From contig CAVSFZ010000005.1 of assembly GCA_963727235.1 (NCBI GenBank), positions 62,001 through 126,000 of the forward strand: DNA of 64,000 nucleotides, read 5' to 3'. The notes under the pieces are model-generated. The model ran no database searches and had not been told where the DNA came from. It saw only the letters and a list, made by a program, of their open reading frames with translations. Shown here in pieces: positions 17,045 through 23,842 of this stretch; the stretch's first letter is position 1, and the number at the start of each line of letters is the position of its first letter. A program made the position numbers and the translations under genes. Source of the stretch: CAVPTL01 sp963727235. GTDB taxonomy: Bacteria; Actinomycetota; Thermoleophilia; Gaiellales; JAICJC01.

Positions 17045-17998
17045 ATGCGCGCAATGGTGCTCACACAGCCCGGCGACCTGGCGCTGAAAACGGTCGCCGA
17101 CCCGGTGGCCTGCGATGGTCAGGTGGTGATCGACGTGTCGATGTGCGCCGTCTGCCGCACCGACCTGCAGATCGTCCGCGGAGACCTGCCGATGCGCCAT
17201 GCGCCGCTGATTCCCGGCCACCAGGTCGTCGGGCGCCTCCCCTCCGGCGAACGCGTTGGGCTGGCGTGGCTGGGGGGCGCGGACGGGACATGCAACTACT
17301 GCAGAGCGGGGCTCGAGAATCTGTGCGAGCAGGCTGAGTTCACCGGCTGGACGGTGAACGGCGGCTATGCCGAAAGCGTCGCTGCCCGCAGCGACTTCGT
17401 GTTCCCCCTCCCCGACGGACTCTCCGACGAGGAGGCGGCGCCGCTTCTGTGCGGTGGCATCATCGGCTACCGATCGCTGATGCTCAGCCGGATCGAGCCG
17501 GGACAGCGGCTCGGCCTGTTCGGGTTCGGATCCTCTGCACACCTGGCGATCCAGGTGGCCAAGCACTGGGGATGTGAGGTGTGCGTGTTCTCGCGGTCGC
17601 CCGCCGAACACGAGCTCGCCCGCACGCTCGGCGCCGACTGGGTCGGCGGCTATGACGATCCGCCTCCGGCGGCGCTGGATGCGGCGGTCACGTTCGCTCC
17701 GGTCGGATCGGTGGTGGTGTCGGCCCTGACGGCGCTGGCTCCCGGTGGGACGGTGGCGATCAACGCGATCCATCTCGACAAGATGCCCGAGTTCTCCTAC
17801 GACCTCCTGTGGCGGGAGCGCAGCCTGCGCTCGGTGGCGAACTTCACGCGCGACGACGCGCGTGAGTTCCTCGAACTGGCCGCCGAGATCCCGATCCGGC
17901 CGGAGACGACCGTGTTTGACCTCGACGCCGCCGGCGAGGCGCTGGACGACCTGGAGGGCGGCCGGATCCAGGGCACCGCGGTGCTCCGCGTGGGCTAA
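17045..17998 (+). CDS. zinc-dependent alcohol dehydrogenase family protein
   Basis: A 317-residue medium-chain dehydrogenase. It has the catalytic Cys in CAVCRTDLQIVRGDL, the GHQVVG block, a structural-zinc-like lobe CNYCRAGLENLC and a dinucleotide fold with LGLFGFGSSAHLAIQVAK. The structural lobe shows three cysteines where four are usual; Asp occupies the first position. It begins immediately after the permease stop, so it probably ends the 9430-17998 operon. As an NAD(P)-linked ADH it could reoxidise cofactor under oxygen limitation, but substrate is not readable. It converges on the gene at 18005-18448 with a 6-bp gap. Confidence 0.9.
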   Translation: MRAMVLTQPGDLALKTVADPVACDGQVVIDVSMCAVCRTDLQIVRGDLPMRHAPLIPGHQVVGRLPSGERVGLAWLGGADGTCNYCRAGLENLCEQAEFTGWTVNGGYAESVAARSDFVFPLPDGLSDEEAAPLLCGGIIGYRSLMLSRIEPGQRLGLFGFGSSAHLAIQVAKHWGCEVCVFSRSPAEHELARTLGADWVGGYDDPPPAALDAAVTFAPVGSVVVSALTALAPGGTVAINAIHLDKMPEFSYDLLWRERSLRSVANFTRDDAREFLELAAEIPIRPETTVFDLDAAGEALDDLEGGRIQGTAVLRVG

Positions 17999-18004
17999 CC
18001 GTCC

Positions 18005-18448
18005 TCAGTCGGCGGGCGGCACCACCAGCACGGGTCTGTGAGCGTTGTTCACCAAGCCGTGGGAGACGCTGCCGAGCACCATCGACTTGAACCCACCCAG
18101 GCCGCGGGCGCCGACCACGATCACCGATCCATCGTGCGTCTCGGCGAAGTTGACGATTGACTGCCACACCGAGCCGTTGGACTTCACCGCCACGCTGGTC
18201 GCATTGGGGACCAGAGCTGCCCCCTCGGCCGCGAGTGCCGCCGCGGCGTGCACGGACGCCTCGTCAACCGCATCGACGTTTTCGGGCGGGAGGATTCCGT
18301 GGGCGAGTGCGGCGGTTGCCACCCAAGCCGATTGCCAGACAGTGATCACGATCGCCGGCGAGTCGGCGAGCGCCTTCGGTGCGGTGGCCAAGGCATGTTT
18401 GGCGGCGTCCGAGCCGTCGTAGCAGTAGATCACGGGCCGATTGGTCAT
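18005..18448 (-). CDS. universal stress protein (UspA family), type A paralogue
   Basis: A 147-residue UspA domain starting MTNRPVIYCYDGSDAAKHAL, with the ATP-binding pattern GARGLGGFKSMVLGSVSHG and final strand RPVLVVPP. It shares with the first stress protein (169-624) the YCYDGS start, the TVW-S-W strand and the LGSVSHGLVN block, marking a paralogous pair. The ATG overlaps the stop of a 61-residue membrane protein gene by 4 bp (ATGA), making it the third gene of a HAD phosphatase - membrane peptide - usp operon. Confidence 0.9.
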   Translation of the reverse strand: MTNRPVIYCYDGSDAAKHALATAPKALADSPAIVITVWQSAWVATAALAHGILPPENVDAVDEASVHAAAALAAEGAALVPNATSVAVKSNGSVWQSIVNFAETHDGSVIVVGARGLGGFKSMVLGSVSHGLVNNAHRPVLVVPPAD

Positions 18449-18630
18449 TCTGGCTGGGACTCCTCTTTGGTCTTCGGGGTGTTTCCCGGGAACGCGTGCT
18501 GGCGTCCCAGGTCCAGGGCCACCGCCAGGATCAGCGTCCACGTCCACGTATTGACAGGGTCCGCGCTCAGTGGTGCGGAGTCACCCACGTGGTCGGCGAT
18601 GAACCAGACGATAAACCAGATCAAGGTCAT
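18445..18630 (-). CDS. small two-segment membrane protein, unknown
   Basis: A 61-residue protein with an N-terminal hydrophobic segment (TLIWFIVWFIAD) and a second around 30-40 (WTWTLILAVALDL), then a charged tail TPKTKEESQPE. AGGAGG lies a few bases upstream of the ATG, and 4-bp ATGA overlaps on both sides couple it to the HAD gene and the stress-protein gene. That arrangement supports a real gene despite its size. I do not recognise a family; a membrane partner for the adjacent stress protein is speculation. Confidence 0.7.
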   Translation of the reverse strand: MTLIWFIVWFIADHVGDSAPLSADPVNTWTWTLILAVALDLGRQHAFPGNTPKTKEESQPE

Positions 18631-19406
18631 GTCGCGCCTCCTGTGCGCGCGGGAGATGTCGACGAAACCCCGATCTGGTTGGCGTCGGAGATCACGACGT
18701 CCGCAAACCGGCCAAGGCGATCGCCGGATGTCTTGCGATCGATACCAACCACCAGGCCAAACCCGCCGCGTCGGGCAGCTTCGACACCGGCTTCCGCGTC
18801 CTCGACCACCACAGCGTCGACGGGCTCCACTCCAAGGCGGCGGGCCGCCTCCAGAAAGCCCCCGGGATGCGGCTTTCCGGGCATGCCGAGCGCCCGGATC
18901 TCAACGCCGCTCAACCGGACGTCGAACGCGTCGGCGACTCCGGCGGCGTGAGTGACCTCGTCGCAATCCATGCTCGAGGACACCAGCGCGGTCGGTACAC
19001 CCGCGCTGCGAAGCTCACGCAGCAGTCCGACGGTCGACGGGTACGGCTGCACGCCCTCGATCTGCGCGAGCCTGAGAAATTCGCGGTTCTTGGCGTTGGC
19101 AAGCGCGCACACCGTCGCTATCCCGGGCGAATCGCCCGGCTCGCCGAACGGGAGCGAGATGCCACGGGCGCTCAGAACGTCCCGGGCAGCGTCGTACCGC
19201 GGCCGGCCGTCGAGGTACTTGGGATAGTCGATCTCGGGGTCAAATCTCACCGCGTGGCGGTCAAAGATCGTCTGCCAAGCTCGCTTGTGGAGTCCGGTGG
19301 TGTCGGTCACGACCCCGTCGAGATCGAACACGAACGCCTGGAAGGCGCCCAGCTGTTGACCTCGAACGACGACGCTCACCCGTGCGACCTCGGCGGTTTT
19401 CCCCAT
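18627..19406 (-). CDS. HAD-IA hydrolase, beta-phosphoglucomutase-like
   Basis: A 259-residue haloacid dehalogenase-family enzyme. The nucleophile motif FDLDGVVTDT carries Asp28 and Asp30. The helical cap contains YLDGRPRYDAARDVL. The later motifs are VSSSMDC, the Lys of GMPGKPHP and the acidic pair in VVEDAEAGVEAARRGG. The cap motif is typical of beta-phosphoglucomutase relatives, so a sugar-phosphate mutase or phosphatase role is likely. The ATG at 19406 is chosen for MGKTAEVARV; upstream residues lack family character. It heads a three-gene operon. Upstream lies motif site 2. Confidence 0.88.
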   Translation of the reverse strand: MGKTAEVARVSVVVRGQQLGAFQAFVFDLDGVVTDTTGLHKRAWQTIFDRHAVRFDPEIDYPKYLDGRPRYDAARDVLSARGISLPFGEPGDSPGIATVCALANAKNREFLRLAQIEGVQPYPSTVGLLRELRSAGVPTALVSSSMDCDEVTHAAGVADAFDVRLSGVEIRALGMPGKPHPGGFLEAARRLGVEPVDAVVVEDAEAGVEAARRGGFGLVVGIDRKTSGDRLGRFADVVISDANQIGVSSTSPARTGGAT

Positions 19407-19490
19407 CGTCTGAGTCTCGCTCGAAGGCTCAAGGCACGAATCGGGGCGAGCGCCGACGCCGACTCCGCGATCCCACTGGGCCGGCGGTGA

Positions 19491-19507
19491 GTAGTTTCCC
19501 GCGTCTG
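19491..19507 (+). promoter_or_regulatory. candidate regulator site 2 (GTAGTTTCCCGCG motif)
   Basis: GTAGTTTCCCGCGTCTG lies between the divergent HAD and DUF1918 genes, 84 and 115 bp from their starts. It matches site 1 (9324-9340) at 16 of 17 positions, and over 31 bp including flanks about 25 positions agree. Its recurrence in another divergent promoter of the same island suggests a shared regulator. Confidence 0.45.
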
Positions 19508-19622
19508 GAACAACGGCAGCGTGGTTGCGGCGAACCTCGTACCCACGATCCGGCTGCGCACTGATGCCCGATCCACCGCCGTGGTCGACGATGTGGACGA
19601 CCGCACTCACCGAGGAGGACAC

Positions 19623-19832
19623 GTGCCCACCGACCCCAAGATTGCCGCCGGAGACCGACTGATCGTGCATGCCCATCATCAGGGCGCGCCCCCACTCGAC
19701 GCTGAGATCATCGAGGTGCTCGGAGAGCATGGACCGTACCGCGTGCGATGGCAGTCAGACGGCCACGAGAGCATCATCTACCCAGGCTCAGACGTGAGTA
19801 TCGAGCATTTTCCGCGCCACCGCGGGGCCTGA
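19623..19832 (+). CDS. DUF1918 domain protein
   Basis: A 69-residue small protein with the DUF1918 pattern: AAGDRLIVHAHHQG, then DAEIIEVLGEHGPYRVRW and DGHESIIYPGSDV. It resembles mycobacterial Rv2302-type proteins and has no known biochemical role; the fold is predicted beta-rich. GTG 19623 follows GAGGAGG, which fixes the start against a longer open frame. It lies 5 bp before the M50 protease gene, so the two are probably co-transcribed. Confidence 0.85.
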   Translation: MPTDPKIAAGDRLIVHAHHQGAPPLDAEIIEVLGEHGPYRVRWQSDGHESIIYPGSDVSIEHFPRHRGA

Positions 19833-19837
19833 CCTTC

Positions 19838-21013
19838 ATGAGCGCGGCGGTCGGTTCGAACCACCCGGCGTCCGGCGGCGCCCCGGGTCGCAGGCCGGAA
19901 GGAGTGTTCGCATCGACGATCACCCTCGGCCGGGTGGGCGGCGTCGAGATCGGTATCAACTGGACGTGGATCGCGATCTTCGCGCTGATCGTGTGGTCGC
20001 TCGCCGGCGTGCAGTTCCCCAGAGACGCGCCCGGCCGGTCGTGGATCGTGTACGCCGCGATGGGGGTGGTCGCCACGGTGGCCTTCTTCGGATCGTTGAT
20101 CCTGCACGAGCTCGGACACGCCTTCCAGGCGCGCCGCGAGGGCGTGCGGATCGAGGGAATCACCCTGTGGCTGTTCGGCGGAGTGGCCAAGATCGCCGGC
20201 GAGATTCCGTCGGCCGGGGCCGAGTTCCGGATCGCAATCGCCGGGCCGGCGGTGACTCTCGTGATCGGCAGCGTCTGCATACTCGGCGCGGCGGCACTCC
20301 CGTTGCCCGGCGCGGTCGAGTCGGTGGTTGCGTGGCTCGGGTACATCAATGCTGCATTGCTGGTGTTCAACCTCCTGCCGGCGTTGCCACTCGACGGCGG
20401 GCGGGTGCTGCGGGCGGCGCTGTGGGCACGTTCCGGCGACCTTCCGGCGGCCACCCGCCGCGCGGCCCGTGTGAGCGGCGTGCTGGCCGCGATTCTCATC
20501 GGTTTTGGGATCCTCGAGGTGCTGGGAGGGGGAGTCGCGGGCCTGTGGCTCGCGGTCATCGGCTGGTTCGTGCTCGAGGCCGGACGGGCCGAGGAGCGAC
20601 ATGTCACGACTCAGGAGGCGCTCGGCAATCTCAATGTGGAGCAGTTGATGACGGTCGACCCCATCTCGGTCGATGCCTCGTCATCGCTCGCGGTGGTTGC
20701 CGCACAGCTCCACGGCACCTCGCGGCACACCTCCTATCCGGTTGTCGACGACGGGGTGGTCGTGGGGCTGTTCCCGCTGCGGGCGTTTATCGACACCGCC
20801 CCCTCCGACTGGGGGCTTCGAACGGTGCGGCAGAGCATGATCCCCGCCGACCGGGTACCGGTATTCGCCGGCTCGATGCCCGTGGTCGAAGCGGCCGGCG
20901 CGCTGACGGCCGCTCCCGTCGGCCGGGGTCTGGTGTTCGAGCAGGGCGAGCTGGTTGGGATCCTGTCTCTGACCGACGTCGCCCGCGCGCTGGCAATGGG
21001 AGACGTGGTCTAA
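19838..21013 (+). CDS. M50 site-2-type membrane protease with CBS pair
   Basis: A 391-residue intramembrane metalloprotease. Zinc-binding HELGH is at 90-94 inside a hydrophobic helix. The second active-site motif LPALPLDGGR is near 185, with about six membrane segments. Two CBS repeats follow from about 265 to 390 (NVEQLMTVDPISVDASSS and a second unit ending VGILSLTDVARAL). The M50-plus-CBS layout matches Rip3-type proteases, one of which (Rv2625c) sits beside universal stress genes in M. tuberculosis. The ATG at 19838 starts just after the DUF1918 stop. CBS domains often sense adenylates, so energy-state control of proteolysis is possible. It overlaps the convergent GH5 gene by 4 bp. Confidence 0.92.
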   Translation: MSAAVGSNHPASGGAPGRRPEGVFASTITLGRVGGVEIGINWTWIAIFALIVWSLAGVQFPRDAPGRSWIVYAAMGVVATVAFFGSLILHELGHAFQARREGVRIEGITLWLFGGVAKIAGEIPSAGAEFRIAIAGPAVTLVIGSVCILGAAALPLPGAVESVVAWLGYINAALLVFNLLPALPLDGGRVLRAALWARSGDLPAATRRAARVSGVLAAILIGFGILEVLGGGVAGLWLAVIGWFVLEAGRAEERHVTTQEALGNLNVEQLMTVDPISVDASSSLAVVAAQLHGTSRHTSYPVVDDGVVVGLFPLRAFIDTAPSDWGLRTVRQSMIPADRVPVFAGSMPVVEAAGALTAAPVGRGLVFEQGELVGILSLTDVARALAMGDVV

Positions 21014-22110
21014 CCTGGCGCGGCCATGACCCCGGAGAGCCATGTTCCCTGATCGTTCAGTGCGCCATGGCGAATCAGCCCCATGCGATTGGAGTCAAGC
21101 GCCCATCGCGCCCAGCTGATCTGGTGTGCGCGGAAGATCCGCGACATCTGGCTGTTGTAAGCCGCCCTACCGCTATCGGCGTTCTGAATCCCCCACTCAC
21201 CGACGATCATCGGTATCCGAAGCGCGTGGATGCGCTTCCAGGGAATCGACAGGTTCAGCCACTGGTTCTGGCGTGTGCCGGTATAGCTGTGGCTGCGCTG
21301 ATTGTGCGTCAGCGACCAGCTGGGGATCCAGTTGTCGTTCTGCTCGTCGAATCCGGATCCGCAGCAACCGTTGTAGAAGCTGTGCCAGTCGAGCACGGTG
21401 TGCCGAAGCCCGAACCCCGCCGCGCGGAAGTCGGCATACTTGATGCCGTAGTTGCCGCCGCGCACGCTGAAGAACACGACCCGGTGTGGATCAAGCCCGA
21501 GTATCCGGTTGCGGATGCCGGCCTGCCAGTGGAGAATTGTCTGGTCGAGCGCATGGGATCCCACCGACGGGGAGAACTGATGCGGCTCGTTGTAGATCCC
21601 ATATCCGATCACGTACGGGTATCTCCGGTTGCGCTCGACGATTCGACGGACGAAGCCCCAGTACGCGTTCTGGGAGGCGTGCATGTTCGCGCTCCAGAAG
21701 CCCACGGGCGATCCGAACCACGCCGGGGTCGGCACACCCCTCAAGTCGAGCTCGATCGCGATGTGGTTGGCGTTGAGCCACTGAACCAGGTTCTCGAGTT
21801 GCGCCAATTCCGCCTGATCAAACAGCCCCCGGGCCGGCTCCACGTCGTTCCAGAGCACCCGGACTCTCACGAAGTTGGCGCCGAGCTGGGTCACGAGGTC
21901 TCGGTACTTCGAGTGGTAGTTGAGATTGACGCCCCGGAGGATCACAGGTGCCCCGTCGGCGTTGACGAACTGGACTCCCCGGGTGGTGATGGCAGGCCGA
22001 ACGGCGGCGTGTGCGTCTGCGCGACTCCCCCCCACCGCAAGGGCCACCACCGATGTGGCCACGACGGCGATGTGCAGGGCTGCGCGATGACCGCTGGAGC
22101 AGAACGTCAT
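21010..22110 (-). CDS. secreted glycoside hydrolase family 5 (cellulase-like)
   Basis: A 366-residue exported protein. A Sec signal peptide covers about 1-35 (HIAVVATSVVALAVGG, then ADAHA). The (beta/alpha)8 catalytic domain starts with the GH5 entry block ILRGVNLNYHSKYRDL. The proton donor is Glu175 in GYGIYNEPH and the nucleophile Glu305 in MIVGEWG. The substrate is some beta-glycan; exact linkage is not clear. The ATG at 22110 gives a clean signal peptide. The gene lies 8 bp after a 91-residue hypothetical gene on the same strand and probably shares its transcript. Confidence 0.9.
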   Translation of the reverse strand: MTFCSSGHRAALHIAVVATSVVALAVGGSRADAHAAVRPAITTRGVQFVNADGAPVILRGVNLNYHSKYRDLVTQLGANFVRVRVLWNDVEPARGLFDQAELAQLENLVQWLNANHIAIELDLRGVPTPAWFGSPVGFWSANMHASQNAYWGFVRRIVERNRRYPYVIGYGIYNEPHQFSPSVGSHALDQTILHWQAGIRNRILGLDPHRVVFFSVRGGNYGIKYADFRAAGFGLRHTVLDWHSFYNGCCGSGFDEQNDNWIPSWSLTHNQRSHSYTGTRQNQWLNLSIPWKRIHALRIPMIVGEWGIQNADSGRAAYNSQMSRIFRAHQISWARWALDSNRMGLIRHGALNDQGTWLSGVMAAPG

Positions 22111-22118
22111 AATCCAGC

Positions 22119-22394
22119 TCAGTCGACGTAGTGATGGGAAACGCTGCTCATGTACTCGGCCACGAACCGGCGAGAGCGCTCGAGGGCCTCGGCCTGGTCT
22201 GCACGGGGCACGCCGTGGAGCACCCGGTCGTGCGCGCCGATGGTCAGCACCCAAGCCCCCGCCACGCCTCGGCGAGGATCGGCGTCCCAGCGGAGCAGGC
22301 CGACTCTGAGGTTCCAGCTGATCACCGGCCCGTCGGCGGCGGAGTCGTCGGTTCGCTCCTCTAAGAACTGCAACAGATCATCGGCGGTCTTCAT
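22119..22394 (-). CDS. small soluble hypothetical protein
   Basis: A 91-residue protein starting MKTADDLLQFLEER. It contains a predicted strand-rich centre (SWNLRVGLLRWD, GAWVLTIGAHDRVLHG) and a C-terminal helix (ERSRRFVAEYMSSV). No family is recognised. It is supported as a gene by its own spacing, ATG start and tight linkage to the GH5 gene downstream. The 169-bp region upstream carries motif site 3 and is shared with a divergent stress-protein gene. Confidence 0.6.
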   Translation of the reverse strand: MKTADDLLQFLEERTDDSAADGPVISWNLRVGLLRWDADPRRGVAGAWVLTIGAHDRVLHGVPRADQAEALERSRRFVAEYMSSVSHHYVD

Positions 22395-22466
22395 GCATCG
22401 GGATCATGCCCGGGGACGGTGTGCACAGCATGCGTGAGTTCACCCCAATGTGCGCCGCGCCGATCG

Positions 22467-22483
22467 GTAATTCCCCGCAGCCA
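22467..22483 (+). promoter_or_regulatory. candidate regulator site 3 (variant motif)
   Basis: GTAATTCCCCGCAGCCA lies between the divergent 91-residue gene and the stress-protein gene, 72 and 80 bp from their starts. It shares the GTARTTYCCCGC core with sites 1 and 2 but is less conserved at its right end, so it is weaker support for a common operator. Confidence 0.35.
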
Positions 22484-22563
22484 GATACCGGCAATCTCCC
22501 CGACGTTCGGCGGACGTGCACGCCCTACGCTGAAATCCGGCACCAACCGAATGGAGAATCCGC

Positions 22564-23043
22564 ATGCCCACAATCATGATCGCAACCGACGGCTCACAGG
22601 CCGCTCAGTCGGCAATGGAGTTGGGACTCGAGATCGCCCAGGCCACCGGCGATGACGTGCTGTTTGTCTCGGTGTGGGACATGATCCGCGGAGGAATCGG
22701 AGCACCGTTCGGCTACATCGACCAGGAGTATGTGGACGCCGACCGAGGCGCCGCCGAGGACGTGCTTACCGCCGCGATGGCCCGCGCCTCGCAACTCGGG
22801 ATAGCTGCCGACAGCTGCCTGCTGTTCGGAGAGCCGGTGAGCGAGATCTGCACCACGGCGCGACATCGTAACGTGCGCATGATCGTGATCGGGGCCCATG
22901 GCTGGAGCGCACTCAAGAGCATGATCCACGGCAGCGTCGTGACCGGCGTGCTCCGGTATGCCCCGTGTCCGGTGCTGACCGGTGCGCCGGGCACGCGGGA
23001 GATCCCCGAGAGCCCGGCGCTGACGGGTGACACGGCGCCGTGA
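22564..23043 (+). CDS. universal stress protein (UspA family), type B paralogue
   Basis: A 159-residue UspA protein starting MPTIMIATDGSQAAQ. It has the ATP-binding motif GAHGWSALKSMIHGS and the ending APCPVLTGAPG. It shares the LGLEIA, GDDV-FVSVWD and GV-LR-APC blocks with the protein at 3480-3974. A GGAGAA ribosome site precedes the ATG. It stands alone as a monocistronic unit, converging on the cytochrome c gene 16 bp away. Confidence 0.9.
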   Translation: MPTIMIATDGSQAAQSAMELGLEIAQATGDDVLFVSVWDMIRGGIGAPFGYIDQEYVDADRGAAEDVLTAAMARASQLGIAADSCLLFGEPVSEICTTARHRNVRMIVIGAHGWSALKSMIHGSVVTGVLRYAPCPVLTGAPGTREIPESPALTGDTAP

Positions 23044-23059
23044 CCGTGCCAATCGCCTC

Positions 23060-23842
23060 CTATTTGAGCGTCTGCAGGTAGGCGATCAGCTGGCGGATCT
23101 CGGTGGGCGTGAGGATCCCGCCCCAGTGGGGCATGCTCACAATCGGGGCGCGCCCGAGCACGCTTCCCGAAACAATCACGTCGCGGATCTTCTGGGCGGT
23201 GTTGAACTCTTGACGGAAGTCGGCCGTCGCCAGTGACGGAATCGTGGTGTCGGGCGAGTCGGGATTGGGCACGCCGCCCAGCCCGTTGGGACCGTGGCAG
23301 TTGACGCACCCGTACTTGACGTACAGGACTGACCCGGCGACCGCATCACCCTGGCCGGCCGGCACCGGCGGTGGGGTTGCATGTTGCACCGGGGGAAGAC
23401 CGGCGTGCAGGTAGGCCGCAAGCTCGTGGATCTGTGTGGGCGAGACGATGCCGTGCCACACCGGCATGAACGGCTTGGTGGGATTGGACGAGACGCCTGC
23501 GCCATGCTCGATCACCTGCGCCAGCGTGGCCTCACTGAGGTTTGGGCCGAGCGTCGCCAGCGCCGGCACGTCCGGAGAGACGCCTCCCTGTCCCCGGAAG
23601 CCGTGGCACTGGCCGCAGGCGAAGCGCGAGAAGTCATGCGCACCGGCCGCCACCAGCGGGCTGACGGCCGGGTACTTGGTGGCCGGGCGGGTCGCAGCCG
23701 CCGTCGGGGTCGCATGCGACTCACCTGCGTACCAGGCGGCCAGAGCAACCGCGAACATGACGAAGCTGACGGCAAGACAGGCAACCACCACGCCGCCCAC
23801 CGAGACAGAATCGGAATCCCGATCTGGGGGCGATTCGCTCAC
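23060..23842 (-). CDS. membrane-anchored diheme cytochrome c
   Basis: A 260-residue protein with one N-terminal membrane anchor (about 16-38) and two class I cytochrome c domains outside the membrane. The heme sites are Cys76-Gly-Gln-Cys79-His80 and Cys179-Val-Asn-Cys182-His183. Candidate axial methionines are Met126 (FMPVWHG) and Met237 (SMPHWGG). The GTG start overlaps the upstream FAD oxidoreductase stop by 4 bp, so the pair likely works as an electron-transfer module: flavoprotein to cytochrome to a terminal acceptor. The natural donor is not known. Confidence 0.93.
   Translation of the reverse strand: MSESPPDRDSDSVSVGGVVVACLAVSFVMFAVALAAWYAGESHATPTAAATRPATKYPAVSPLVAAGAHDFSRFACGQCHGFRGQGGVSPDVPALATLGPNLSEATLAQVIEHGAGVSSNPTKPFMPVWHGIVSPTQIHELAAYLHAGLPPVQHATPPPVPAGQGDAVAGSVLYVKYGCVNCHGPNGLGGVPNPDSPDTTIPSLATADFRQEFNTAQKIRDVIVSGSVLGRAPIVSMPHWGGILTPTEIRQLIAYLQTLK

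Noticed and set aside
18481..18496. GTTTCCCGGGAAC palindrome-like block.
   Set aside because: It lies inside the coding region of the 61-residue membrane protein, away from a promoter, and lacks the GTAG half.
19966..22131. Long plus-strand frame spanning the M50 protease and antisense GH5 genes.
   Set aside because: Low-complexity Arg/Gly-rich translation; the protease (HELGH) and GH5 (two catalytic Glu) frames are convincing instead.
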